64,000 nucleotides of DNA from Domibacillus sp. PGB-M46 (GTDB taxonomy: Bacteria; Bacillota; Bacilli; Bacillales; Domibacillaceae). Below the pieces are notes generated by a model. It saw only the letters and a program-made list of their open reading frames with translations. It made no database searches and had not been told where the DNA came from. A program made the translations under genes and the position numbers. The stretch is from NCBI RefSeq assembly GCF_022668875.1, contig NZ_JAKGCR010000015.1, positions 24,206 through 88,205 of the forward strand. The letters are read 5' to 3'. Below, piece by piece: positions 17,641 through 26,072 of the stretch; position 1 is the stretch's first letter, and each line of letters opens with the position of its first letter.

Positions 17641-18816
17641 ATGAAACAGTCAAAATGGGGGGCATTAGCATGGGGCTCTATCGCTGTGTTCTTTGCGCTC
17701 AGCCTTTGGTTCAGTGCTTCCGCTGTGATCAATGATCTGACAAACCAGTGGGGATTGGCGGAAGCGGATAAACCATGGGTGTCGGCTGCCGTGCCGGCCG
17801 GGTTTGCAGCCGGCGCTTTGATAAGTGCTGTTTTAGGAATTTCTGACCGATTTCCAGCAAGAAAATTATTTATGATATCAGCCCTGGCAGGAGCGCTTGC
17901 CAACAGCCTGCTTTTGTTTGCAGATCATCCTTTTATCGGTATTTTGCTGCGTTTTGTGACCGGAGCAGCACTTGCAGGTGTTTATCCGGTAGCCGTTAAA
18001 GTATTAACGCTCTGGTTTCCGAAGCACAGGGGCCTCGCGATTGGCATTGTGATTGGTGCACTCACTCTTGGTTCGGCCCTGCCGCATTTGCTGGCAGCCC
18101 TGACGATGAAGGTAGATTGGAGAGGGGTTATTCTCTTAAGCTCCATTTTATCGGTGTTGTCGGCAGTCATTATGATTCGTTTTGTGCAGGACGCCCCCCA
18201 GCAGGGCACACCGTCTGTTTTCTCGGTCAATATGATTGGTAAAGTACTGCGTAACAAGCCGGTTATGCTCGCGAACTACGGGTATTTCGGGCACATGTGG
18301 GAGCTGTATGCCATGTGGACATGGCTGCCGCTTTTTATGGCAGAAGGCGGCTTGGCGCACGCTTCTTTTCTTTCATTTGTAACGATTGGCCTGGCTGGTG
18401 CAGCTGGGTGTGTGCTCGGCGGTTTACTCGCAGACAAGGTGGGCCGTGCCCGGCTGACTATTTGGGCCATGGGGGTGAGTGCTGTCTGTGCCTTTGTGAT
18501 TGGCTTCACTTTTGAATATTCATTGCTGCTTATGATGGTAGTGGCTTCTATTTGGGGATGTTCTATTATTGCAGATTCTGCCCAGTTTTCAGCAGCCGTT
18601 TCTGAGTTTGCAGAGGGAGATTATTTGGGCACCGCACTGACATTTCAAATGAGTATCGGATTTTTGTTAACAATTATATCCATTAATCTGGTATCATGGA
18701 TACAAGTGCATGCAGGCTGGGAATGGGCCTTTTTTGTTCTTGGGATTGGCCCTGTGCTGGGCATAGCGGCCATGTCCCGGCTTCGAAACTACGAAAAGGC
18801 GGCTGGAAGTGAATAA
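17641..18816 (+). CDS. MFS transporter
   Basis: 391 residues with 12 predicted membrane segments. WFSASAVINDLTNQWGL in loop 1, AGVYPVAVKVLTLWFPKHRGLAIGIVIGALTLGSALPHLL covering helices 4-5, and GGLLADKVGRARLT, the MFS loop signature of the second half. The substrate is unknown. The frame extends upstream to 17455, but GAGGAGG 7 bases before the ATG at 17641 sets the start. It is divergent from the guanidine permease, so a shared role is possible but not shown by any riboswitch on its side. Confidence 0.88.
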   Translation: MKQSKWGALAWGSIAVFFALSLWFSASAVINDLTNQWGLAEADKPWVSAAVPAGFAAGALISAVLGISDRFPARKLFMISALAGALANSLLLFADHPFIGILLRFVTGAALAGVYPVAVKVLTLWFPKHRGLAIGIVIGALTLGSALPHLLAALTMKVDWRGVILLSSILSVLSAVIMIRFVQDAPQQGTPSVFSVNMIGKVLRNKPVMLANYGYFGHMWELYAMWTWLPLFMAEGGLAHASFLSFVTIGLAGAAGCVLGGLLADKVGRARLTIWAMGVSAVCAFVIGFTFEYSLLLMMVVASIWGCSIIADSAQFSAAVSEFAEGDYLGTALTFQMSIGFLLTIISINLVSWIQVHAGWEWAFFVLGIGPVLGIAAMSRLRNYEKAAGSE

Positions 18817-19206
18817 AGCAGCAAAAGCATATGGGGTTCGTTTTGGAAAGGGGAAAGCGGACCGGCATTTGTATCGGCGTGGTTGTTTGGCGCCGATTCC
18901 GGCTCGGCTTGTCATTGGAATCAAAACGGCGGCCTGTTTTCTATGAAATTGAAAAGGAACGTCTTCCTCAAAAAGGAGATTCCAGTATTCTGTTAAACAG
19001 CCGGGAGGAACCGGCAGCTATTATCCAAACAAAATCATGCCTATGAATAAAGTGCCGGCCGAATTCGCGGAAGCAGAAGGAGGGGGGACCGTTCATACAT
19101 ATAGCGGTGCGAAGCGCATAATAACTTTTTCACACTTGCTTTTCAAGAGTCGGACCGGGAATTTCAAGGCGATATGCTGCTCGTATGTAAGCGCCTTGTT
19201 CTTTAG
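18809..19206 (+). pseudogene. Decayed ASCH-domain protein gene
   Basis: Pieces of one ASCH-domain protein appear in order but in different frames. YGVRFGKGKADRH and ARLVIGIKTAAC come from the frame of a GTG at 18809 overlapping the MFS stop. FYEIEKERLPQKGDSSILLN and EEPAAIIQTKS follow in a second frame, NKVPAEFAEAEGGG in a third, and FFTLAFQESDREF with QGDMLLVCKRLVL ending in TAG at 19206. The order matches intact ASCH proteins (GxKxAT, LPKxGD, EFAxxEGEG, FF...LVCERF). At least three frame changes make it non-functional. Confidence 0.75.
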
Positions 19207-19549
19207 ATATAAAAGAAAGCGCTTTAAAAATGGCGATAAGAGTACAGCAAGCTACATAATCATAGGGATAGGCTTATTTTTTGATTTATTTTGGACGTGG
19301 GTTTGATTGGTCATAAACAGGTATGCACCAAAAAGAAGTCCTGGTTGAAGACTGATGAATCAGAAGCAAGAAAAGAGATAGTTTAAGGTGGCGTCTGCCG
19401 TTTATATTTTCTTCTTCGCCAGTGATAATGGCGGCAGTGCCCGCATAAAAATAAGGAGTGTTTTTTTGAGCCTGAAAAGGAAAAAGCCCTGCGGATATCG
19501 AATTGTAAGAAAGAAACAGGGGGAATATGGGAAAGAGGAGTGGGGGCAA
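19207..19549. other. Intergenic stretch without a convincing gene
   Basis: Short open frames here have no ribosome sites and no recognisable family. A cre-like sequence (AGAAAGCGCTTTAA) lies at 19214-19227. The region joins the decayed ASCH gene to the kinase gene and may be eroded coding DNA. Confidence 0.4.
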
Positions 19550-20614
19550 TTGACAGGTATCATGCCCGATCAAATCAATCAAACCATTGGTGAGCAAGAA
19601 GAAATGTATCAGAATATTATCGAATATTCGCTTGAAACAATTGTGATTCATGTTGATTATAATATTCTTTATATTAATGAATCCGGGACCGATTTTTTTC
19701 GGGCTCCAAAAGAAGCGCTTATTGGCGGTAATATTCTATCCGTGTTTCAGCCATCATCACATGACATGATCAAAAAACGGATTCAAAAAGCCATGACGGA
19801 AGGTGTATTGTCTCCGCTTATTGAAGAAAAAATCATCCGTGCAGACGGCACTGTAGTAGAAACAGAGCTTTACTGCCGGCCAGTTACCTATGGAAATCGA
19901 AAAGTGATGCAGTCGGTTTTTCGGGATATATCCGTTCGCAAAGAAGCGGAAAAAATGCTTAAAAACCGTGAAAAGCTTGCTTCAGTCGGGCAGATTGCGG
20001 CCGGTATCGTTCATGAAGTGAAAAACCCGCTGACAGCTGTAAAAGGCTTTTTACAGCTGTTGAAAGAATCTCATTCTCATCCGTATCTACAGACAATGGA
20101 AAATGAGCTTGATAAAGCGTTAATGACATTGCAAAACTTACTCCAGGTATCAAAGCCGGACTTGCAGGACGAACCGCTTACACCGATTGATTTTTGCAAA
20201 GAGCTGCAATCATTAATGCTGTTATTTCAAGACAAGTTGTACAATGTGGAAGTGGAAATGGATCTGCGTAATCCGGGAAGCCGGATTCTTGGGAAGAAAA
20301 ACCTGTATTTAAAAGCGTTTTTTAATTTAATCAAAAATGCTTTAGAAGCCATTCATGAAAAGGGGAAAATAAAAATCAGCCATTACTGCGACAACCAATG
20401 GGTGTATATTAAAGTGGCAGATACAGGCGTAGGAGTGCCGGAGGAAAAGCTTTCTATGCTGGGAACGCCTTTTTTTTCAAGCAAATCAGATGGAACGGGG
20501 CTTGGCCTGACACAGGTATATACAACGATTCATGAACATGGAGGGCATATTTCGGTTGAAAGCCGCCTTGGTGAAGGAACAACTTTTTCTATTCGACTGC
20601 CTATATCCCACTGA
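19550..20614 (+). CDS. PAS-domain sensor histidine kinase (sporulation-kinase-like)
   Basis: About 354 residues: a PAS domain (about 15-130: YQNIIEYSLETIVIHVDYNILYIN, ending SVFRDISVRKEAE), HisKA with VHEVKNPLTAVKGF (His about 155), and HATPase with N box NLIKNALEAI, G1 DTGVGVPEE, F box PFFSSKSDG and G2 TGLGL. No membrane segment, so a cytoplasmic sensor like KinA/KinE. The TTG at 19550 is chosen because a GAGGAGTGGGGG ribosome site precedes it; the upstream residues to 19388 look non-coding. No response regulator is adjacent, as expected for phosphorelay kinases. Confidence 0.88.
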   Translation: MTGIMPDQINQTIGEQEEMYQNIIEYSLETIVIHVDYNILYINESGTDFFRAPKEALIGGNILSVFQPSSHDMIKKRIQKAMTEGVLSPLIEEKIIRADGTVVETELYCRPVTYGNRKVMQSVFRDISVRKEAEKMLKNREKLASVGQIAAGIVHEVKNPLTAVKGFLQLLKESHSHPYLQTMENELDKALMTLQNLLQVSKPDLQDEPLTPIDFCKELQSLMLLFQDKLYNVEVEMDLRNPGSRILGKKNLYLKAFFNLIKNALEAIHEKGKIKISHYCDNQWVYIKVADTGVGVPEEKLSMLGTPFFSSKSDGTGLGLTQVYTTIHEHGGHISVESRLGEGTTFSIRLPISH

Positions 20615-20651
20615 AAAAATGAAACGCCTTTGCACAGCATGCAAAGGAATA

Positions 20652-20684
20652 AAAAAGCCGTCCACGTAATGGACGGCTTTTTTA
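20652..20684. terminator. Bidirectional terminator
   Basis: AAAAGCCGTCCA pairs with TGGACGGCTTTT across five bases, between convergent genes. Confidence 0.85.
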
Positions 20685-21332
20685 TTGACACCCGTTTATG
20701 CCACACGATGGTCCGTTCATAAGCAGTGTCACTTTTTTCTTTTTCGGTTTTTGTTCTTGGTTAATGAGTTGTTCAAGTGCTTCTTTTACGGGAACACCAG
20801 ATAATTTCGTACAACCGGCGATAAGAGCAGGTACGCTTGTCACATCAGCTTCATTATGGGCACGGTCCAGCTCATTTTTATGTGTTTCCTCATACAGGCG
20901 CTGTTTGAGCGCTTCCTCATATGCCTGCTGATCCAGGCCAATTTCGGCAGCCAGCCGGGACAGCACTTCTACTTGGCCGATGTTTTGCTGCTCCTGAAAA
21001 AAAGCGTCCATCAGCCGGTCCGTGTATTCACGTGCTTTGCCGTGCGCCTTTGCAAAATAATATCCTTCAGATGCAAGGCGGGAACTGGGATACGGCGTTA
21101 CATCCGGCAGAGTAATAGGAACACCCATTTTTTCTGCGAGCGGATAAACAGTTTCTTTCCAATACAGAATACGTTCTTCCTTTTGAAAGGTATCAGCTTG
21201 CGCAGACTGTTCGAAAGGGATCCATTGGATATCTATATCATCTTTTTCTTTAAAGGCTTCATAAAGTGACTGTTTTGCCAAAAAGCAAAGCGGGCAGACG
21301 TAATCAGAATATACGCTGATTTTTGCCGTCAA
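20682..21332 (-). CDS. DsbA family oxidoreductase (FrnE/HCCA-isomerase type)
   Basis: 216 residues: KISVYSDYVCPLCFLAKQ with a CPLC motif at the start of a thioredoxin fold, a helical insert, and DVTSVPALIAGCTKLSGVPVKEALEQL with the cis-Pro loop. FrnE-like proteins are cytoplasmic dithiol oxidoreductases. The C-terminus GPSCGINGCQ adds two extra cysteines. The start is a TTG at 21330-21332 behind AAGGAGAAGG; the upstream frame is not family-like. Confidence 0.85.
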   Translation of the reverse strand: MTAKISVYSDYVCPLCFLAKQSLYEAFKEKDDIDIQWIPFEQSAQADTFQKEERILYWKETVYPLAEKMGVPITLPDVTPYPSSRLASEGYYFAKAHGKAREYTDRLMDAFFQEQQNIGQVEVLSRLAAEIGLDQQAYEEALKQRLYEETHKNELDRAHNEADVTSVPALIAGCTKLSGVPVKEALEQLINQEQKPKKKKVTLLMNGPSCGINGCQ

Positions 21333-21430
21333 AGCAACCTTCTCCTTTCTTATCCCTTTGGGCTGATTATATAGAGTTGGAGCACGTTCGTCTAACAATC
21401 TGCATTTTGTGTATTGTTTCACGTGGAACA

Positions 21431-21456
21431 AAAAAAGATGCCATACAGGCATCTTT
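21431..21456. terminator. Intrinsic terminator
   Basis: AAAAGATGCC pairs with GGCATCTTTT across five bases; on the minus strand it follows the YiaA/B-type gene. Confidence 0.65.
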
Positions 21457-21466
21457 TAAACTTTCT

Positions 21467-21733
21467 TTATTCAGAGGGAGGCTTTATGCCGCTGCGTCTG
21501 CGCTCTTCTTCTTCCGCAATAATCTCATTGTCTTCTGCGTTATCGCGTGTTACTTTCTGCGTCAAAATGGCACCGACAGCCACAAGAATCATAACGGCAA
21601 TATAATAGCCTTTTTCATTCAGCTCCATATCCGCATTAAAAAGACCGATCGAAAACAGAGCAACACCCGCAATAAAAGTAAAGTAAGCCAAAAACGTAAA
21701 AGCGGGGGTATTTCTTCTTCGGTATCGCTGCAT
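21467..21733 (-). CDS. YiaA/YiaB-type two-helix membrane protein
   Basis: 88 residues with two membrane helices (FTFLAYFTFIAGVALFSIGLF and YYIAVMILVAVGAILTQKV) and a charged C-terminal tail. The helix pair separated by a short polar loop fits the YiaA/B inner-membrane domain. Function unknown. AAAGGAGGAGAC before the ATG at 21733 fixes the start. Confidence 0.7.
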   Translation of the reverse strand: MQRYRRRNTPAFTFLAYFTFIAGVALFSIGLFNADMELNEKGYYIAVMILVAVGAILTQKVTRDNAEDNEIIAEEEERRRSGIKPPSE

Positions 21734-21881
21734 GCTGTCTCCTCCTTTAGTTTTATTAGCACCAGATACTAACACTATACCATGATTTAAAGGAAAGAAC
21801 CATGAATGGAAAATATAAACCAAAAGTTCTGTGTTAAAATAAAGAGAACAACAAAGAGATTAAAGACAAAAAAAGCTGGAG

Positions 21882-22631
21882 ATGAAAAAATTGTTGATCA
21901 TATTTACGATGCTTTTGCTTGGCATGCTGTTTGGCTTTATCGGAGCTGGCGGAGCGGGATTTGTTATTGCGGTGCTGACTCTTTTCTTCAGTGTGCCGAT
22001 TCATATGGCGCTTGGGACCTCTCTTGCAGCGATGGCCTTTACAAGTGTATCTGGCGCCTACAGCCATTATCGAGAAGGAAATATTCATTTGAAAGTCGGC
22101 CTGATTGTCGGCGCCTTTGCGGCAGCTGGCTCATTTGGCGGTGCTAAAATCGCGGCTGTTATCCCGGAAGAATCTCTTCACTGGTTAACAGCGGGCATGC
22201 TGTTTTTGTCCGCTTTTTTGCTTTTTATAAAGCTGTTCTTTTTAAAAGACACGTCCAAACGGTTAGATGAGAAAAGTCATGTGATTTGGATGAAGAGTAT
22301 TTTTCTCGGACTGCTTTCGGGTACTTTGTCTGGTACTTTCGGCATCGGGTCTGCTCCATTTATTCAAATTGGCTTAATGGTCCTGCTTCATTTAACGATC
22401 CGACAGTCGGTTGGAACGACAATGCTTGTGATTTTGCCGCTCGCCATCGGAGGGGGAATCGGCTATCTTTCAGAAGGCTTTATTGATTTTGCATTATTGC
22501 TGAAAGTGCTTGTCGGTACGGCTTTTGGCGCTTATATCGGAGCGAAGTTTACCAATATTTTACCTCAGCCTGTATTAAAATCTGCGGTTATTTTAACACC
22601 AACTATGGCCGCAGTTCTATTATTGTTTTGA
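21882..22631 (+). CDS. TauE/SafE family sulfite exporter-like protein
   Basis: 249 residues, about eight membrane segments. LLGMLFGFIGAGGAGFVIAVLTLFF and the second-half repeat LLSGTLSGTFGIGSAPFIQI are the paired family signatures (GxxGxGGG-type turns). Members export organosulfur or C2 compounds. No partner gene is adjacent. GCTGGAG before the ATG is the ribosome site. Confidence 0.88.
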   Translation: MKKLLIIFTMLLLGMLFGFIGAGGAGFVIAVLTLFFSVPIHMALGTSLAAMAFTSVSGAYSHYREGNIHLKVGLIVGAFAAAGSFGGAKIAAVIPEESLHWLTAGMLFLSAFLLFIKLFFLKDTSKRLDEKSHVIWMKSIFLGLLSGTLSGTFGIGSAPFIQIGLMVLLHLTIRQSVGTTMLVILPLAIGGGIGYLSEGFIDFALLLKVLVGTAFGAYIGAKFTNILPQPVLKSAVILTPTMAAVLLLF

Positions 22632-22644
22632 TATTTCAAAAGTA

Positions 22645-22673
22645 CTAGTCAAAAGAGCGTGAAGATTTTATAA
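22645..22673 (+). promoter_or_regulatory. Candidate SigA promoter ahead of the c-di-GMP riboswitch
   Basis: TATAAT (perfect -10) at 22668-22673 with a weak -35 (TAGTCA, 22645-22650) at 17 bases; transcription would start just before the aptamer. Confidence 0.5.
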
Positions 22674-22689
22674 TATATTTATAAAATAT

Positions 22690-22820
22690 ATCTGAAAAAG
22701 GCAAACTACTCCGAAAGGATAGGACGCAAAGCCGTGAGCCTCACTGCTGAAAAGCATATGGTCGTCAGGTTGCCAGGCTCTCATTCTGTGAGTCTAGGCT
22801 TACAGAATGGAGGGCTTTTT
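22690..22820 (+). ncRNA. Cyclic-di-GMP-I (GEMM) riboswitch with terminator platform
   Basis: The aptamer core reads AAAGGCAAACTA, CCGAAAGG (GNRA tetraloop hairpin) and GGACGCAAAGCC, the GEMM-I hallmarks, followed by the second arm ending CAGGTTGCC at about 22774. The base aligned with the ligand-contacting G20 is G, favouring c-di-GMP over cGAMP. Downstream, CTCATTCTGTGAG pairs with CTTACAGAATGGAG (22776-22814) and is followed by CTTTTT, a terminator that also covers the ribosome site of the next gene. Confidence 0.92.
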
Positions 22821-23696
22821 GTGTTGAAAAAAATAGTCGTCTTGTTGTCCCTTTTTGTTCTTTTGGCCGCTGGAATCCAGCAAACAAAAACGGAGGCAGC
22901 CGCTGCAGGCGATCAGGCGACGTGGCTGTGGAATCCGTGGATGATTGTCAATGATGAAGCAGGAACACTTGCTTTTTTAGAAATCAAACAGCTGAATAAA
23001 GTATACGTACAAATTGACCGTGACATTCCTGCAGGCGTGTACCGCAGTTTTATTCAAAAAGCGGCTGCAAAAGGCATGCGCATTTATGCACTGGATGGAG
23101 CACCGTCTTGGGTAGCACCGAAAGGATATACGAGCCAAAATCAGTTGATGAACTGGCTTGGGCAATATCAAAGCGGATCAACCGCTGATCAAAAATTTGC
23201 GGGCGTTCATCTAGATGTGGAACCATATCTTTACAGCGGCTGGACATCCAACCAGGTTGGAACGATTAAATCATACCAGGCACTACTACAGCGTGCGAAA
23301 ACGAGCACTGCATCCTTGAAGCTTCCACTTGAAGTGGACATGCCGTTTTGGTTTGATGAAGTTCGCTACAAAAACACATATGGAGCCGGCATGCTGGCAG
23401 AGTGGGTTGTTGCAAATATAAACAGTGTAACAATTATGGCTTACCGCGATGATGCATCATCTATTATTGATGTTGTCAAAAATGAGATTGCGATGGCTCG
23501 AAAATATGGAAAAGCAATTGTGGTCGGCGTAGAAACAGGAGAAACAACCGAAGGCGACAACATCTCCTTTTTTGAAGAAGGAGATGCTTTTATGCAGCAG
23601 GAGCTGACAAAAGTACAGTCTTACTATACAAATACACCAGGGTTCAATGGAACAGCTGTTCACCATGTGGGAAGCTGGATGACGATGAATCCGTGA
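22821..23696 (+). CDS. Secreted TIM-barrel glycosidase-like protein under c-di-GMP control
   Basis: 291 residues. A signal peptide (MLKKIVVLLSLFVLLAAGIQQ, cut near AEA-like TEAAAA) and then a barrel-like protein: TWLWNPWMIV, LNKVYVQIDRD, GMRIYALDG, KFAGVHLDVEPYLYSGW with an acidic DVEP strand end like GH18-type barrels, LPLEVDMPFWFDE, NSVTIMAYRD and KAIVVGVETGET. The acidic residues at strand ends suggest a glycoside hydrolase, but I do not recognise the exact family. GGAGGG at 22809-22814 serves the GTG at 22821 or the TTG after it; the riboswitch terminator covers this site. Confidence 0.8.
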   Translation: MLKKIVVLLSLFVLLAAGIQQTKTEAAAAGDQATWLWNPWMIVNDEAGTLAFLEIKQLNKVYVQIDRDIPAGVYRSFIQKAAAKGMRIYALDGAPSWVAPKGYTSQNQLMNWLGQYQSGSTADQKFAGVHLDVEPYLYSGWTSNQVGTIKSYQALLQRAKTSTASLKLPLEVDMPFWFDEVRYKNTYGAGMLAEWVVANINSVTIMAYRDDASSIIDVVKNEIAMARKYGKAIVVGVETGETTEGDNISFFEEGDAFMQQELTKVQSYYTNTPGFNGTAVHHVGSWMTMNP

Positions 23697-23700
23697 GATA

Positions 23701-23738
23701 AAAAAAGATCCGTCTTTTAAAAGACGGATCTTTTTTTT
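23701..23738 (+). terminator. Intrinsic terminator
   Basis: AAAAGATCCGTCTTTT-type stem with eight T after it. Confidence 0.85.
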
Positions 23739-23825
23739 ATTTGTAAAAGTTCTTGTTTATGGAGTTACTTGGATTTTTGGTTAAAAAGCGAAGGCTGAAG
23801 TTTAGAAGCACTAAATTTCTTTTTA

Positions 23826-23858
23826 TTTTACTAAAAATTATTTTGACTTTTACTAAAA
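23826..23858 (+). promoter_or_regulatory. Two TTTTACTAAAA operator-like sites
   Basis: Identical 11-bp odd palindromes TTTTACTAAAA at 23826-23836 and 23848-23858, 22 bp apart (two helical turns). The second fills the spacer of the gal promoter. They are good candidates for binding sites of the LacI-family regulator encoded at the end of the operon. Confidence 0.55.
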
Positions 23859-23870
23859 ACTAATTAAAAT
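23843..23870 (+). promoter_or_regulatory. SigA promoter of the gal operon
   Basis: TTGACT (23843-23848) and TAAAAT (23865-23870) with a 16-base spacer, 22 bases before galK. Confidence 0.65.
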
Positions 23871-23892
23871 AAAAGAAAAAGGAGGCGCTTTC

Positions 23893-25074
23893 ATGAGGAT
23901 CGAGGAAATGGGACAACAATTTGCAGACATTTTTAGCAAACCAGCTGAACGAGTCTTTTTCGCACCCGGGCGTATTAACTTGATTGGAGAACATACGGAT
24001 TATAATGGCGGGCACGTATTTCCCCTTGCGATTACATTCGGGACGTATGCTCTCGCAGCCAAAAGGGAAGACCGCAGACTTCGCTTTTATTCTGCTAATT
24101 TTAGTGAACGGGGAATTGTAGAAGGGTCGCTTGATGAGCTTGACTATAAGGAAGAGGACGGATGGACCAATTACCCGAAAGGCATGACAAAGCTGATGCA
24201 GGAAGCAGGCTGTGCAATCAACACCGGATATGATGTTCTTTTTTATGGCAATATTCCGAATGGAGCCGGCCTTTCTTCTTCAGCCTCCATTGAAATGGCA
24301 ACGGGTGTCATGCTAGAAGGACTGTTTAGCTTGAATATAGATCGAATCGAAATGGTCAAAATCGGCCAGAGGGTTGAAAATCATTACATTGGTGTCAACA
24401 GCGGGATTATGGATCAATTTGTGATTGGAATGGGGAAAACAGGGGCAGCGATCTGGCTTGATTGTGAAACGCTTCATTATGAGTACGCGCCAATCGAGCT
24501 TCCGAATGCAAGCATTGTTATAATGAATACGAACAAGCGCCGTGAGCTTGCTTCGTCTAAATACAATGAGCGGCGCAGTGAATGTGAGGAAGCGTTAAGG
24601 CGGCTTCAAAAACGAATGGATGTAAAGTCGCTTGGCGAGCTGACACCGGACCGGTTTGAGCAGAACAAAGCAGTCATTAGTGATGCTGTTTTAGAAAAAC
24701 GTGCCCGTCACGCGGTTTATGAAAATGCGCGGACGATTGAGGCGCTGAACAAACTCAAAGAAGGAAACGTGGAAGCGGTGGGCCGGCTTATGAACCAATC
24801 GCATGCTTCGCTCGAACAAGATTACGAGGTAACAGGAAAAGAGCTTGATACGCTCGTGCACACAGCGTGGAAGCAGCCCGGCGTAATCGGTGCGCGCATG
24901 ACAGGCGCCGGATTTGGCGGCTGTGCTATTGCGATTGTGAACAATGAAAACATCGAATCATTTGTTAGTGAAGTTGGAAAGCGGTATGAGGAGGAATGCG
25001 GCATTCGTGCGGAATTCTACATGGCTCATATCGGCGGCGGTGCGCGCGAACTAGTGAAGGAGGAAATAGGATGA
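23893..25074 (+). CDS. galK: Galactokinase
   Basis: 393 residues, normal for GalK. GRINLIGEHTDYNGGHVFP is the galactokinase signature, IPNGAGLSSSASIEMA the GHMP phosphate-binding loop, and RMTGAGFGGCAIAIV the C-terminal GHMP motif. It phosphorylates galactose at C1 with ATP, first step of the Leloir pathway. AAGGAGGCG precedes the ATG. Its stop overlaps the galE start (ATGA). Confidence 0.96.
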   Translation: MRIEEMGQQFADIFSKPAERVFFAPGRINLIGEHTDYNGGHVFPLAITFGTYALAAKREDRRLRFYSANFSERGIVEGSLDELDYKEEDGWTNYPKGMTKLMQEAGCAINTGYDVLFYGNIPNGAGLSSSASIEMATGVMLEGLFSLNIDRIEMVKIGQRVENHYIGVNSGIMDQFVIGMGKTGAAIWLDCETLHYEYAPIELPNASIVIMNTNKRRELASSKYNERRSECEEALRRLQKRMDVKSLGELTPDRFEQNKAVISDAVLEKRARHAVYENARTIEALNKLKEGNVEAVGRLMNQSHASLEQDYEVTGKELDTLVHTAWKQPGVIGARMTGAGFGGCAIAIVNNENIESFVSEVGKRYEEECGIRAEFYMAHIGGGARELVKEEIG

Positions 25075-26072
25075 GTATAGCTGTAATAGGTGGAGCAGGG
25101 TATGTAGGATCCCATGCGGTACGGGCTCTCTTGGCGCAAAAGCGGGATGTTGTGGTAATTGATAGTCTTGAAACAGGTCATGCGGCTTCCGTGCCGGACG
25201 GTGTTTCCTTTCATATTGGAGACATTCGGGATCGTCAATTTTTAAATGATGTATTCGAGAAAGAACAGGTTGAGCAGGTCGTTCATTTTGCTGCGAATTC
25301 ACTTGTAGGGGAGTCAATGGAAAATCCGCTAAAGTATTATGATAATAATGTATTTGGCACGCAGGTGCTGCTTGAAACGATGACAAAGTACGGAGTGAAG
25401 CATATTGTTTTTTCTTCTTCCGCTGCTACATATGGAGAACAAAAAGAAATGCCCATCACGGAAAAAGCGCCGAATGATCCAACAAGCGCATACGGGGAAA
25501 CAAAGCTGGCGATGGAACGGATGATGAAGTGGTGTGATGCAGCACATGGCATCAAGTTTGTTTCACTGCGATATTTTAACGTGGCCGGCGCGAGCGAATC
25601 GGGTGTGATTGGGGAAGACCATAATCCGGAAACACACTTGATTCCGGTCGTCCTGCAGGTAGCCAATGGGCAGCGGGAACATATCACGATTTTTGGACAG
25701 GATTACCCAACAGAAGACGGCACGTGTATTCGGGATTATATCCATGTGGAAGATTTAGTGGACGCGCATGTTTTAGCGCTTGATTACTTGAAAGAGGGCG
25801 GCGAGAGCAACATTTTTAACCTAGGCTCCAATCAAGGGTTTTCCGTGAAAGAAATTGTGGAAGCAGCACGTGCGGTAACCGGGCATCCTATCCCTTTGGT
25901 CATCGGCGAAAAGCGTGCGGGGGATCCGGCTGTTTTAATCGCTTCTTCCGAAAAAGCGCGGACGATACTCGGCTGGTCGCCGTCTCGGACAGATATTTCA
26001 ACAATTATCCGTGACGCCTGGAATTGGCATGAGCATCATCCACATGGCTACAAAGGAGCGGCTCGTTTATGA
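25071..26072 (+). CDS. galE: UDP-glucose 4-epimerase
   Basis: 333 residues, extended SDR fold: IAVIGGAGYVGSHAV (NAD-binding GxxGxxG), FSSSAATYGE with the catalytic Ser/Thr and SAYGETKLAMERM with the YxxxK pair. Interconverts UDP-galactose and UDP-glucose. A longer frame from 24996 runs inside galK and lacks family sequence; the ATG at 25071 has AAGGAGG before it and overlaps galK by four bases. Confidence 0.96.
   Translation: MSIAVIGGAGYVGSHAVRALLAQKRDVVVIDSLETGHAASVPDGVSFHIGDIRDRQFLNDVFEKEQVEQVVHFAANSLVGESMENPLKYYDNNVFGTQVLLETMTKYGVKHIVFSSSAATYGEQKEMPITEKAPNDPTSAYGETKLAMERMMKWCDAAHGIKFVSLRYFNVAGASESGVIGEDHNPETHLIPVVLQVANGQREHITIFGQDYPTEDGTCIRDYIHVEDLVDAHVLALDYLKEGGESNIFNLGSNQGFSVKEIVEAARAVTGHPIPLVIGEKRAGDPAVLIASSEKARTILGWSPSRTDISTIIRDAWNWHEHHPHGYKGAARL

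Noticed and set aside
22690..22775. cGAMP-specific reading of the GEMM riboswitch
   Set aside because: The position aligned with the discriminating base is G, which favours c-di-GMP; a biochemical test would be needed to be sure.
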